A stretch of DNA of 64,000 bases from Branchiostoma floridae (taxonomy: Eukaryota > Chordata > Leptocardii > Amphioxiformes > Branchiostomatidae), in assembly GCF_000003815.2 (NCBI RefSeq), contig NC_049979.1:13083560-13147559 (forward strand). Direction: 5' to 3'. Each line of letters starts with the position of its first letter. Position 1 is the first letter of the stretch. Both the position numbers and the translations under genes were made by a program. Shown here piece after piece: positions 44,111-58,900 of the stretch. The notes beneath the pieces were generated by a model. It searched no databases, was not told the DNA's origin, and was given only the letters and a program-made list of their open reading frames with translations.

Positions 44111-44283
44111 CTTCCTACACCGCAGGGCTAACCCTACTACAGTACCATACCGGCCTGTATCATCATTGTGTTAAAAGCCATTTGTAATCACCGCCACACC
44201 AGTGTCTAACGGATATCTCCTGATTATCACAAGACGCGACTGGATCGTCCTTTGTGGTCAACTGATCGAACTAACTGAGCAAG
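44110..44283 (+). other. Probable 5' untranslated exon of the plus-strand lectin gene
   Basis: The coding exon begins exactly at an AG acceptor (TGTTCTAG before ATG 46339), so an upstream exon must exist. The sequence GCAAG/GTAAGCG at 44283/44284, downstream of the TATA box, is the best donor. Splicing would remove a 2.05 kb intron holding the AC microsatellite. The start position is approximate. Confidence 0.5.
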
Positions 44284-45254
44284 GTAAGCGAAATGTATGT
44301 GCTATTACGTGGTGTCGATCTCCCAGCTACCTGTATTTTAGTACAAATGATGAGAAAGTGGTAACAGAATGGGTTGCTTAGAAACGAATAACTTCTTTTT
44401 GAGCACTTGAAATCCAAAAGTCACCGCTAGGGCCACAATCTAAGCCGTGGTTGCTGGTTAGAAATGTAACCACATGCTGCAGATGATAAGACCGATCAGA
44501 GCAAAGTCTGTTCTGACACATTAGGGGTAAGTCTTCCTTGTTTGTCTGTAAGTATGACCAGGTGTGGAGGCAGGGAGATAGTCAAACATCACTGATACCT
44601 GGTGCTGATAACTCCTTGTTGTGTAGTTTTCCCAGCGATAGTAGTACGAATACGTGTGGAAAAGGGAGATAAGGGTGATCATATTACAAACATTTGTGAT
44701 AACTTTCTGATAAACATTCCCATTTCACCAAAAAGGCTGATGAAAAACAACTAGTTTTAACAGTTGTTTTCCAACATTTCTTCAGATGCTTAAAGAAAAC
44801 AGCATTTCCTTGCAAGACAGAAGTACGTACCCGGGCCAACTATTTTCAGGGCGCCTTGATCCCCTTGATTAGCAAAGAAAGAAAAATGTAAGAGTAAAAA
44901 TCACAGCCAACAGATTACGCCTTTGGCAAACCTGACAATGAACAATAGGGTTTGAATTCCTTCACGGATTAAAACGTAACGTCATTACCGGTTGCGGAAA
45001 CAAGGAAGTAATGACGTCACCCCCTGGACGTCATCCAAAGCCGCGTCAGTAACTTCCTTGTTGGCCTACTTGGAAAGGGCGGGAAGGGCGGGAAGGCTGG
45101 CCTTGAAACGTCACCATGCCTGACAGACTGAGGAGTAGTGTGTAGCTTTATTTGAGGCTGAAGAACTCCTTAAGGCGGACGCCAGTCATACAAGGAAGTA
45201 TATACCATGTGGGCATTTATTCTTGGAAACCTGACTAATATAAGATTATTAGAG

Positions 45255-45279
45255 TCACACACACACACACATACACACA

Positions 45280-45350
<71 letters not shown>
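45255..45350. repeat. (AC)n microsatellite
   Basis: About 96 bp of nearly pure AC in the first intron of the plus-strand lectin gene, not in coding sequence. Apart from this, 44284-46338 shows only a C10-A10 tract near 45935. Confidence 0.97.
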
Positions 45351-45353
<3 letters not shown>

Positions 45354-46338
45354 GCCGACTTTCGGGCGTGACCCCACATAACCCTGTTGGACACCCTGTG
45401 GCTATCAGACTCATTGGGTATGTTCGGGCCCCCACATATTCTTTTTAACTACGAGTTAGAATCAACCCAGGACCCGGGGACGCTCTCACCCAGTCGTGAA
45501 AACACAGAAATCAGGCAACCTGGAAAGTTCTGTGGTTTCAGAGCCCAGCCAGGAACAAACGCCCTAGAGGCACACGGCGCAAACGTTACCGTAGCATTGC
45601 TGAATGTGTAGCACAAACCTCTGAAACGGCATGACGTAGACAGGTGAATGATGTCATAGCCATAAAGGTCATAAAGTGCAACAAGTCAATTGTTCAAGGA
45701 TTCCTTATACATATACTGTGTTCGTGGCAGAAACGATGGTGAGGTTAACGATTAACACATTTTATGCTGGGTTGCACGTAGTCCGCAGGACTTAGGTCAT
45801 TCGCACAGGTGTAAAACAAGAACTCATGAGGGAGTCTTGTTGTAGACAGTTGTCAGTTGTGGCCTCATCACCTCTCTTTAAGCTCCCAGCCATTCCTACG
45901 TAGTGTTTAGGTTTCTAGTACAAGCAGACAGCCCCCCCCCCCCCAAAAAAAAAACTGGGTTACTATGAGTCAATGCTCTGTGAGCTGAATGAATTGCACC
46001 TTTCTGGGACTTTGATCGGAAATACAATCTCAACTACACGTACGCACATAACTGCACGTACTTTTGGTATGACGTTTTGCAAAACAGATGATGAACTTAA
46101 GATAGATTGCCCCAAATGTTTGGATAATGTACTCTCACAGCATTTGTTGTGATCTACCTCTGTTGTTGCACTGAATAACTTTAATGTTGCCGAAAGAACC
46201 TTCCCTCTTAACACCTGCTCAAAGAGGATAGCGCAATTAATACAAGCAGTGGTCCCGTACATTATAAGTGCTATACTGACGTAAGACACCATTAAAGTTA
46301 TCACAATTTCATAGTTTCCGGTGCCTTGTTTGTTCTAG

Positions 46339-46920
46339 ATGCGCCTCCACGTGTTCCTCCTGACCGTGGTCCTGTTCCTGTCGCTGACGGACGTGGAGGG
46401 CTGGAGACGCCGCCGACGCCGCAGGTGTCCCGTGGTGAACTGTCGATGGAGCGGGTGGTCGCTAGGCACATGTAGCGCCTCGTGCGGAGGGGGCACTGCT
46501 CCGTGTACCAGGTATACTCCCCCTACATCATCAGGGTCAAAAGTTAACTGAAGCTAAAACCTCAGGAAGCGGTAAAGTGTGGGCACGTGCCCTTAAGAAC
46601 ATCATAAATGCATATGAATACATTTTAAAAAGAGACATGAAAAAGTAAGTAAATTGTCTTATTAATTAAGAATCACGGCACATCAAGTAAAGAATAAATG
46701 GAAAGGACGGGATGATACAGTAAGCACCTTATCGCTGACACTCCCTTGCCTCCCCACAGAACGAAGTCTCCCCCCGCATCCTGTGGAGGTGCTGACTGCT
46801 CGGGATCAGCCTCCTCCCGGTGTGCTTGTACCGGACCGAACCCGTGTCAGAACGGCGGGCGGCCAGCCTCCTCAGGCTGCACCTGCGCCGCCGGCTTTAC
46901 TGGGTCGTGCTGTCAAACAA
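46339..46920 (+). CDS. N-terminal exons of the plus-strand lectin (signal, R7, TSP1, EGF)
   Basis: Exon 46339-46511: hydrophobic signal (MRLHVFLLTVVLFL), then W and seven arginines at 46405-46425 in mixed codons (AGA, CGC, CGA, AGG). Next is a clear TSP1 start, CRWSGWSLGTCSASCGGG. Exon 46760-46920 completes TSP1 (CGGADCSGS) and adds an EGF (NPCQNGGRP, CTCAAGFTGSCC). The intron positions and phases equal those of the paralogue. Confidence 0.88.
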
Positions 46921-49900
46921 GTGAGTTTGGGCTGTATCAATGCTTTTTTACATTGCCAATTCTATTAATCTTAGAAGTTAAATATGTATACAGATATCTT
47001 TGACACAACAAAAGTACAGCGACTTTCATAAGGTCTGCTACAAATATATATATATGATATATATATATGAACAAAAGTGTCTCACCGCAGATTGAGGATG
47101 AATTCTGATTTTTTTTCCTCAGGGATTTCTTGCCCCGCCATCTCTCCCCCAACTAACGGCGGGAACAGTGGCTGCAGGACTTTCGGATGTCGCATGACGT
47201 TTTCCTGTAACTCCGGGTATCAGCTGAGCGGTAACTCCGCCATCACGTGTCAGTCTAACGGACAGTGGAGCGGAGCCAGGCCGTCCTGCAGCCGTAAGTT
47301 TCACCTGTTCTCACTTGACGTGCGGCACGCTTGCGGCATTGCTGCGTTCGAAAACGCAGAGGTGCCGCAAGCAAACCTAGAGGTGCCGCAAGCAAACCTA
47401 GAGGTGCCGCAAGCAAGCGCGACGTTTTTTTAAAAAGTTTAAAAATAACGCAAGTGGCAAGATGCCGCAACAGTGCCACAACAGTGCCGCAACAGTGCCG
47501 CAACAGTGCCGCAACGGTGCCGCAACGGTGCCCCAACAATGTCGCCACCATGCCCCAAACAGTATCAAGGATATATTTTGCCTATTTTAGACCAAGAATC
47601 AAAAGTAAACATCATTTTATCACCGAAAAACTATTTTAGATGCATTTCTAATAATTTTACAGCGGTTTTCGATCCAGTTAAAACACTGCGAATTCCAGAA
47701 AACTTACCTTGTATCCGTATTCAGATTTAACTTAAAAATACATCTTTTGATTTATTTAATGGAAAGTAGGTCAGTATTTTATACTTGAAAACAAAAAATA
47801 AGTAACTGGTTTATCGATTAACCTACGGATGTAGAGATAAAGGTTATCGTACAACGTTCAAAAAGAAATTATTTATGTTGGATGATAACGAGTTTGCGTT
47901 TGCGTTATAACGTTACAAGCTAATCATTGCTGGTAGCCTGCCACCGATAAAATACAAAATTGCAGTCTTTCAGACCCATGGGCCATATTTTTCTCACTTT
48001 TTACAAATATGATAGACTTAGACATCAATAGGCTGGCAAGTCATCCGCCGACAATGAAAATACTCAGCGTCATACAAAAAAAGTATGAAATATCAAACAT
48101 TTTCATTTTAGAAATTTGCAAAATTGGTGATTAAACATATAAACATACATAATTACACATAACGTTACATGGTGCAAAACGTACACATCGAGTGAAATCT
48201 GGTATATAGTTCGTGTCCGTTCATTTGGGTCATTTCCTTTACTGTAAAAGTCTTTCAAGGTTATTTATAGCATATGTACCATATAATTCATTATCATAAG
48301 GGAAATCTTTTCATTATAAATCTCATTTTGAGGCATTCTCATCATTTTACGGTGATTTTTCATAAATTGACAACGCTGCAATTGTCAATAACATGTTCAT
48401 TTAGTCTAGAAACGCAACAGTGCCGCACGTCAGTGTGAGTGCAAGACAAAATCGGCGAAATTAACACAACAGTGCCGCAGTGAACGAACGCAGCAATGCC
48501 GCAAGCGTGCCGCACGTCAAGTGAGAGGGGGCCTTTACGTACGCGGGTGAATGGGCATTTATAAGGCAATGTAGTAGAATCGTTTGATATAGCTTTATCA
48601 AAAGAAAAGGATTATTACTGTTAACTTCCCTAGGTAGTAACTTCTTCTACTAGTTATTATACAGATTGTCATGAATTGACCGTTTGCAATTCCTAACGTT
48701 TTTACAAAACAACACTGAAAGTCATAGCTTTATTACATTCTAATGCGAGCAAATTCAAGTTGTCACCGCCGACATTAGAGTTCCCACATAACCATGGAAA
48801 GTACATTTGTCACTTAAACTGTTTCCTGGCAGGAGTCCAATGTCCCACCCTCAGTGCTCCATCTCACGGCACCATATCTGGCAGCTACTACTTCGGCGAC
48901 AGAGTGACGTTTGGCTGCAGTTCCGGCTACAGCCTCCAGGGTAGCTCCACGCGCACGTGCCAGGCTGACAAGGCCTGGAGTGGCACCCAGCCTACATGCA
49001 CACGTAAGCAACAATTCAGTTGTGTTTACGGCGTGAACATGCTGTACAGTCATGTGGTAAAATGTATCTTTTGAGACAGTACCTTTAGGGACCATACGAT
49101 ATTTATCGGGGGGGGGGGGGGGCTGGTGCATTCGAAGTCGGATCAAAAAAAATTTTGATGGCCCTCCCCCCCATCTCAAAAAAATCTAACGTGACCCTCC
49201 CCCTCCACCTCAAAAAAATCAACATGGCCCTCCCCCCCGACAGGCATAATCAAACGGGTAGAAAAACAACCGATAAAATAATCTTGATATAGACGTCAGG
49301 GCACAAGGGCGCCAGTGTTCTCGCCAGTGTTCTCGCCAGGATTTTTTCACAGCGTCGGGGCAGAGGTCCGGGGGCATGCTCCCCCGGGAAAATTTGGATT
49401 TTCAAACCCTCTAAAACAGAATTTCCTGCAATTTGAGAGGAAAATTATGCCCTTGAGATTGGATGCCGGTTGCCTTTTTTTACTCCCGTTTTTCAGTAAT
49501 CGACGTCCGCCCTCCCCCCAAAATAACTATAAGCTCGGGGAATCAGCAGTCCGTGATCTGGCCCGGGTATTATTTGTCCAGTCATGTCTATATGAAAACT
49601 TTGGGTTTTTGATGCTTCCAAACAGGGCTCTAGCCAGAGAGTTCGTCAGCCCATGGAAAAATCCTGCCAATTTTTTTTCCGACATTGAATAAAGAATGCC
49701 TACCTCGTGCGATCGATGTTGCGCCCTCCCGCATCAAATGCTAGTAGTTTTTCCAGAGGATAAAATAACGGTGCCATCACACCTTGTGTTTTTTTTCTAT
49801 TTTGCCCGATGATTTTACTAAAATTTATCATTTATCGAATCGGTCGGGTTTTACAAGGCCGCGCCGTCATTTTCCACGAGCGTGCGTTTGTTTCGTGCGA

Positions 49901-52900
49901 CCTCAGGTAACCCCGTTTTCGGCGTGAAATCTTTGGCTCACCGCTGGATTTCTTTTTACATAGAGACCAAGAACGTTATACATTATACGAAGGACGGTGA
50001 TCTGCTGCGTCTTTGGCAGTAATCAGTGCCGGTGTAGCCTTGAAGGAGTAGCCAGAAAAGACGTCCCAACGTGCTGGGCGCTGCGATCGACAGTCCGTCT
50101 GGGGAGGAGGGCGTGCCGCGCCATGTGCCACAGACGACAATGCCAGTGCACAGTCGACTCGATCGACGCTTGACAACAATATTGCGGCCCCTTTTCTGCC
50201 GCAAATTTTGTCCTTTTGAAACAAAAGAAATGTTATAAATAAAAAATAAAGTGTATAGTTTTGGATTCTTCACATATTTACCGCGCACCGCTTTTGTAAC
50301 TTAAATATTTGGGGAAACTCAGCCGAGCCGAGTGCGTCTTTCCAGAAAAAAATAAGTCCGGAGACGGAATGACGTATGCCTGGCGGGAACGCTGGTCCAG
50401 GGCAGCGCCACTTTGGGGGACCTAGGGGGGCGAAGCCCCCGGAAGCTCTTGCATTTTAGGCTATTCAGAAGGCTTATTTTATCAGTTTCAGGGCCATGTC
50501 AAGATATCACAACAAAAAATAGTATAAACAATTCTTTCAAAAAAATTAACATGGCCCTCCCCCTATCTCAAAAAAAATTAACATGGCCCTCCCCCCACCT
50601 CAAAAAAATTAACATGGCCCTCCCCCCCTAACGCACCAGCCCTCCCCCCCTGATAAATATCGTACAGTCCCTTATGTCGACAAATTCCTTTCATGAGCGT
50701 TGTAAGCTATCAACCTTGTCGTCTATATGTGATTTAAGAACACGATTTTTGATGACTTGATAAGCGTCAGTACTGCTTAGTAGTATCTTCTTGAATGTAT
50801 TTTCTTTGGATATTTGATGTGCCAGTATAACTTTCAACACGCCATATTCCATATCCACAGGAAAGAGCTGTCCCGCCCTGACCGCCCCAGCTAATGGTGG
50901 GATGCAGGGAACGAGCTTCCTTTACACCGACGTGGTGAGCTTCTCGTGCAACCCTGGGTACGAGCTGAGTGGGTCCCAGAGCAGGACGTGTCAGGCCGAC
51001 CAAGTCTGGACAGGCTCTCAGCCAACATGCTCCCGTAAGTATCTTGGAAAAGTACCTTGCTGTATTTGTAGATTTTTCCGACCAGCGTAGTATCGATACA
51101 TGCCGTAAATCAAGAAGATTATAGTAAGCGTAAACTAAATGTCAGTCCGGTTTCTTTACATGGTGTAGTGTTGAGAATTCTAAATTTTCCTCTGAAAAAT
51201 ATTTTGTTTCAAATCGGTCTCAGGAAAGCTCTGTCAGCAACTCTCATCTCCAGCAAACGGACAAGTCACCGGTGGACACGCCTATGGTGACGTCACGACC
51301 TTCTCCTGTGACACTGGGTACGAGCTGCAAGGTGACGTCACAAGGACCTGTCAGGCCAACCAACAGTGGAGCGGAGCTCAACCAACGTGCTCAAGTATGG
51401 TTGTCTCATTGGTCTCCATTTAGTAACCCCAATACAGTGTTTCTCCATTGGCTCAAGACGCAGTCGGAATGAAGCAAACCTTTCGGGTTATTCATCTTAG
51501 ACGTTTCATGTAACTCTTTCATAAACCAACTATTCATTGTTGTAGATGTTGTACTTGTTTGTCAGGAAAGACCTGTCCCGTCCTGGACGCTCCACCTAAC
51601 GGCGCGGTGCAGGGAGGCCACCTGTACGGTGATACGGCCACGTTCCGCTGTGACGCCGGGTACCAACTCAGCGGGACGGCCACTCTGACGTGTCAGGCCG
51701 CGCAGACCTGGAGCGATACATCTCCGGCATGCAACAGTCAGTCTTGTGTTACAATGTCTAAACCTCAACTCACTAACTGATAAAAAAACTCCAAGGACAC
51801 GTTTCCATGACTAACTAACAAATCTTAGTCTGCTCTTTTGCCAAGATGAGGAATTCAAAAAGGGCTAAAGTAAATAGGATCGTCATGACATGGTTTGTAA
51901 CTTTTTAGGATGTCTAAAGGAAGCTTTTTGTTACTCTGTAGTATGCTTATACCAGTCTTAATTGCCATAGGAAAGGCCTGCCCGCCTGCCCCCGCTCCGA
52001 CCAACGGCCACGTGTCCGGCGGACATCTCTACGGCGACACGGCCACGTTCTCCTGCGACCCTGGGTACGAGCTGCAGGGGTCCGTCACCGCAGTGTGTCA
52101 GGCCGACCAGACATGGAGTCAGGCTCAACCGGACTGCCAAGGCAAGGGCGCAGAAATATTCAACCTATTCTGACACTTTGTCATACAATATACAATGGGG
52201 GACAAGAATTGTCGCTTTCAGTGTGCTTGTAACACAAAATGATCTGTTGGACTCTTTGGCCGTTAACCCTTCTCTTTCAGTTGTTTCCGAAGTTAAGAGC
52301 TTTGCTGATACCCATCCATGTGGCGGTGGATCCAAGCATTCGGGGCACAAAAACTGATTCAAACAGAAAATGAAATCATATTATGTTTTCCCAAATCCTC
52401 AGTGGTGACGTGCCCAGTCCTCCAGCCGCCGTCAAACGGACAGATGACCGGCGGGAACTCGTACGGGGAGAAGGTCACCTTCAGCTGTAACTCTGGGTAC
52501 GAGCTGAGCGGCAGCCGTGAGCGGACGTGCCAGGCTAACAAACAGTGGAGCGGGTCGTCTGCAGTCTGTGACAGTAGGTTTATTTGGCGGGGTTTTATAA
52601 GGGCAAAAAAGTGCTACCAGATAAAAATAGATAGAATCTTTTCTGAAATGAGATTTGTGAAAATGTTATGTTTTTAATGATAGTTATAGGTTGTTTCACA
52701 TAACGAACAATACGTTAACGTTGTATTATGAAAGCAGTTTAATACTGATAACCATCCGAATGTTTTATTCAGAGGTCCGATGCCCCACGTTGTCCGCACC
52801 GGCACACGGCTCCAGCACTGGCGCTACTTTCTTCGGAGACACTCTGAGCTTCGTGTGCGACACTGGGTACGAGCTGTACGGCAGCTCTGGCAGCGTCACG

Positions 52901-55900
52901 TGTCAGGCCGACCAGACGTGGTCTGTAGCAGCGCCATCTTGCAGAAGTATGTGGTGTTGTTATAAGCTAAGACTATATACTAAGTACTACTAGTAGCCTG
53001 TTGCTGACTGCTCTAGATGTACCGAACATTATTATACAGTTTTAGAATGAACATGGATTCAATTATTGAAAACCAAGAGATAGTACATATGTAGAGGGCA
53101 ACTTCGTCCTATCTGGTCTGTCCTAAAACTAGCGATCTGAATTCGCATGTAAGCATCATTTTATCTGTCCATCGTTGAGTTGATTTCGAATGATCTGAAT
53201 CTTCAGAAATAGTCTGCCCTGCCCTCTCCCCACCGCTGAACGGTCACGTGACGGGAGGTACCGAGTATGGAGACATGGCTGTGATGACGTGTGATGAAGG
53301 GTTCAGTCTGGTTGGTGACGTCACACGCACCTGTCAGGACAACAAGCAATGGTCGGGTACACAGCCAACATGTCAGAGTAAGAAATTATGAAATTATTAA
53401 CCTGCGGGAAATCATTACCATAATATTGTCTTCATCTTCAAATTACATGGATCTGACCATAGTTTTACTGCAGACTTGTTCCTAATTTTTTGTCATGAGC
53501 TTTTATGACAAAGGTGACAAGATCATTTATCTTAGCAAGAAATGCGTGAGATTAGCGCAATGCGTAAACTATAATAACTATAAACTCACCTGTATCTTGT
53601 AAATATATTGACTGAATTGTCATTGATAAGACACTGTTTATTTTTCAATAGGAAAAAGCTGTCCGCAGCTGTCAGCTCCGGATAACGGCGGCGTATCGGG
53701 AGGAGTCCTGTTCGGAGACACGGCAACCTTCACGTGTGACCCTGGGTACGAGCTGGTGGGGTCCGCCACTCGGCTGTGCCAGGCTAACCAGCAGTGGAGC
53801 GGATCACAGGCGTCCTGCCAGAGTAAGAACTGTTGTACACTGTTTCGTGGACACGAGACATGTATATTGACATTCTGGAGGCTGTCATCTCTTTTAGAAC
53901 AAAATATCAATTCTTAACCAACGTCTGATGGTGCTTTCAGCACCAAGGCCATGGCCTGCTTGTACAGATATGGTAACTCGGAGAAAACGGACGTTGAGAA
54001 TATACGCGGACAAGAAAGTCACATGTTGTAAGAAAGATTTTGAGAATAAGATTTGATTGTTACCCCTGTATGCTCATCAAATACATTGTAGCATGCGTTG
54101 TAAAATGCCGGCGGTTGATGTTGTAGTTAAGAGGGAATTGTGCTATCCAATAAAAGGCTACATAACGCTTACTCCATGGGTTATTTTTACATTCTGATCG
54201 GTCCAATCTGACTGTCCGTACAGAGGTGCAGTGTCCGCCCCTGCCGCCCCTGTCTGACGGACAGATGACAGGAGGGTCTCTGTACGGGGACAAGGTCACC
54301 TTCAGCTGTGAGGACGGCTTCCAGCTGGCGGGCAGCTCGGAGAGGATCTGTCAGGCCGACCAGCAGTGGAGCGGGACTCAGCCTTCCTGTCAGAGTACGT
54401 CACAGTTCTTATAACGTTATATTTTTCTGGGTTTCCGTTACAATCAAAAGTTTGAAAATAGGTATTTGAAAAATTTCTTTGTTAAGTATAGCTTGAACTG
54501 ATTTGACGTAATTTGTGCAAACATAATAAGTTACGGAATAATACTTACTATTACATAAATTGGCCATCTCCTTCGTGTTCCCAGGAAAGGAATGTCCACA
54601 GCTGAATTCTCCTGATCACGGGACTGTAACTGGCGGGAATCACTATGGTGACGTCGCTACCTTCTCGTGCGACTCTGGGTACGAGCTGAGCGGGGGCGGC
54701 AGTAGGACATGTCAGGCCGACCAGACCTGGAGCGGTACCGAACCCACCTGTACAGGTGAGAACGACTGGTCATGATGGCCAAATATTTCTGTATCAGGGT
54801 AACACCTATGTCACCTTTTTACTCCGGAATATATGTCAAAACTATTTGCGACACGTGAACCTTTGAACAATGCGACGATACAATCCTCTCCTTTCCTCTG
54901 TAGCGGTGACATGTCCCGATCTGGACGCGCCCCTGAACGGGAACAAAGTGGGCGGCAGCTCGTACGGCGACACCGTCACCTTCTCCTGCTCGGCTGGGTA
55001 CCAGCTCACGGGAAGCTCTACACTAACATGTCAGCACAACCAACAGTGGAACGGCACACAATCCTCGTGTACAAGTAAGGGCTTCTTACCAGATTTAACA
55101 CTTGCAGACATCTCAATATGTAACGATATGACCAGACACCAATCAAAACTTTGCTCAAGATTTGATCTAAAACACGTCTGTGGGCGAGCCCGGAGTGGCA
55201 CATGTTGCCTGAAGTATCAAATTTTTAAAACAACAACAACAACAACGAAAACATCAGTTGAAAACGAAAGATGATTAAACTCATAATGAGTAGAATAAGC
55301 ACATTGCTTGGTTGACAATCTCATCTAACAACAGCCGCAATGGATACATGTATCGTTATGATTCCCATCCAGGAAAGGAATGTCCGGTCCTGCCAGTGTT
55401 AGACCACGGTGTGTCAACAGGAGGACATCTGCATGGAGACATCATCACGTTCTCCTGTCTGCCTGGATTTCACCTCCAGGGGAACCAGACCAGGCTGTGC
55501 AGGGCCGACCAGACATGGAGTGGAACACAGCCCCGCTGTGAACGTAAGTGCCGGTGTAACGTTACATGGATGGCCAGGACCTGTCATGAACAGTGACACT
55601 GGTTTGTTAAATGTTTCATGACTAGAATTCAGAGATGATTCGGATTCTAACATATCATTTCTATAATATTTTGTGGTTAAGTTTTATGATTTAACTTGCA
55701 CAGAACATCATCTGGCAAGGTTGTATAAAATGACAACAATAGCACGTAGCTTTTTGTAAGACACTATTTTGTGTTGTTCTGCTCAACAGGTGTTAGCTGC
55801 CCACCTCTCCCGCCACCTACTAACGGGTACATGACAGGTGGCGTCATGTATGAAGACGCCGTAAGTTTTACCTGTGATGAGGGATATGAGTTGATGGGGT

Positions 55901-58900
55901 CCCAGACTGCTGTCTGTCAAGCGGATATGACATGGAGTAGCACTACGCAAGCATGTCAGAGTAAGTATAAAGAACACAAGTACAAAGAAATCTAGACCGC
56001 AGGCTGTAAGATGACATATTCAAAACACTGTACTTGATTAACTTTACAGCACGGTAAACTATAACAGCTGCCATTTTGATTCGTTTTCACCTTGTGGATA
56101 TCTTTCCTGTATTTCACAGAGAAGTCGTGCCCAGTTTTGGACGTGATTCCAGACGGCACTGTAGCTGGTGGCCACCTATACGGAGATACCACCACCTTCA
56201 CCTGCTCAGCTGGTTATCAGCTGGTCGGTGACCATCACCGCACCTGCCAGGCTAACCAGACGTGGAGCGGCCTCCAGCCATTTTGCCAAAGTAAGTCTCA
56301 GGAAATCATACTGGCTGATTGTGGTCTATTGACTGACCAATGGGCAACGAACTTCGACGATGTAGTATTTGTCAACAACACCGTTTCCATACCTCAATAG
56401 ATATCATGTGCACTAACCATTTATGCAAAAATCCAACTGGCATCAAAAGGTATGGATGTCTGTTCATTATGTTTGGATCTATATCCAACTGATGTTATCA
56501 CGTCTTCTTTTTCCCCAAAGAGAGATGTTGCACCCCGCCCACTGTTGGAAACGGTGAGATTGATGGAGGTACGTGCTTCAACGATACCATCACCGTCAGC
56601 TGCGACGTTGGATACTCCATAGTTGGGAACAGCAAGCTTACGTGTACAGAAGATGGAGTTTGGGACAAAACTGCTCCAACCTGCAAGGGTAAGAATATAA
56701 TAGTTTTTACTCATGAGTGCACCTTTATTCATCTTTAAAAAAAATAACATCGTCTCACTGCTGCGTATTTCGTACCTGAAGTCCAATACACCGGTTCTCG
56801 TATGGGTGCTGCTGCTTGGTTCAGTCAAGAGAATAGTAGCTAAAAGCTGAATTTTTAATCTGTTGCAAAATAACACTGTACCTTACAGAAATCTGCTGCG
56901 ATGAGACACTCACCATTGCCAATGGAAGTGTTGTCCAGACCGGAGACGGAGGGTTTTGCTTTGGAAACATCGTCAGCTTCTCCTGTAATATCGGGCACCA
57001 ATTGGTGGGAGACACCGCTGCAACATGTCAAGAGGACGGCACGTGGTCAACTGTGCCAGTCTGTGAGAGTAAGTAATATAAAGTACCTGTAGTCACCAAA
57101 ATTAAACCCGACGCGAAAAAGTCTAGGATTGTAGGATTGTCAACTTTTGCCCGATTTTTTTTATAGTATTGAAACAAGGTGAACCCAACATTTATATCTC
57201 ATCATTGTTCATTAACTATTCTAAATTGTTCCCATCAGGGGTTTGCTGTAGTGAGGTTGGTATAATCCGTAACGGCCAGTCCACTACCACGGAGTCGTGC
57301 TACAGCGATGTCGCAACCTTCTCCTGTGACCCCGGGTTCCAGCTGGTCTCCCGAGGTGATGTCGTCTGCGGTGCAGACGGGGCCTGGCTCGGACATGTGC
57401 CCTACTGTGAACGTAAGTACGGAAGGAAAGTTGTCATCCAATTTTAAATGACCAACATTCATGATGCCTGAAGTAGCAGCCTAAAGGTGCTAACTAATGA
57501 AGGTAGCTCAATAACGTATGTTTCAGCTGACAACCTGTGCAGCAAAGATGCCCTGGCAAACCCCGATGACGGCTACAAGGTTTGTTACTCGGCGGCGACG
57601 GGCGGAGAAGATAAGGAATTCTGCACCATGCACTGCAATCCACCAAAGGTAGGACTGCACAGCGAAACTTCGTCCAATAACAACGTCAATGATTGACATC
57701 ATTAAATGGGTGGATATCCAGACAAATCTATCCAGACAAATAGACAAATATCCAGACAAATAGTCAGAATGCCATCTTTTCATAATTCATATAAAGTTGA
57801 TACAAAAGTAAACATTTTGTAGTTTCGAATATTGTCCAACTGAAGATGTCCAGTGTGTTTACGTTTGTCCTTGACATTGACCTCTATCGCCGACAGTTGT
57901 ACGGACTTGGCCGTGTGGTGACGTACCAGTGCGGAGACCACACCAGCTGGCTGTGGATGACACAAGTCTCCAATCTTCTCAAGCTTGTCTCGGTCTCAAC
58001 ATGCCAAGGTGAGTGCTTAGATACGTAAATACTATGTCAACTGTTTATATTATCATTGGTTTGTCTTTAGGCAAATGTCGATAATCAGGCTCACAGAGAC
58101 ACACTAGAAATACGAACTTTGACAAACGCACGATGGCAATCTTCAGGAGTAATGTTAACTGCTAAGGGTCACTGGGTAGATCTCTCAGTATTGCGCAATG
58201 CCACCTAAGCTGAGATGAAGAGATAGAATTTACGTTAAAACTTAAAACTTATTTGAACTCTGCAGTTACAAGTAATGTCCGATTGTTCCCCAACAGACCC
58301 ATGGAACCCATTCGGTATGATACAGATAGGAGGACTAACCATCACCAGCACAACCTCACCCAACCTGCACCAGATCAGGCAGTACATCAGGAGCGAACTG
58401 TGGAGACAGGGGCTGTGTCTGCCGCCGTGCAGGGTAAGGACCTGGCCACTATTAGTGTAAAATTTAGCAAACAACATTCACTGAGTTTGTGATTTGGTCA
58501 ATATACAGCACAGTAAAATCATACAGGAAGGAATTTCTAGATAACAATAAACATTTCGGGCTGTGCTTGCAGATCAGTGACATCTCTGTTGAAGCGGGAG
58601 TGAGGACCAGAAGGAGAAGGGACATCTCCCCACTCACTGTGATTGACATCACCATACAACTGTACATAGAAGACAACAGCCAGCTGTCCCTACAGACAAA
58701 CACCCTCCCTGCAGATGTGGACGCACTTATCAGGTTTGTCAGAAAACATAAGATTCAGCATTAAGGAGACGCAACTGAAACATAAGTTGTGGGTGTCTAT
58801 TTGTTGAAAAAGATGACAATAATTTGAGAAACTTTGTATGTCTGTAACTGTAAGTTTCTCCCCTACATGTATACAGGAAGTCTGCTCTTGATATCAAGAC

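Noticed and set aside
49315-49692. 125-residue frame between sushi domains 2 and 3
   Set aside because: Lies wholly inside a TIR transposon with low-complexity C/A repeats and resembles no transposase.
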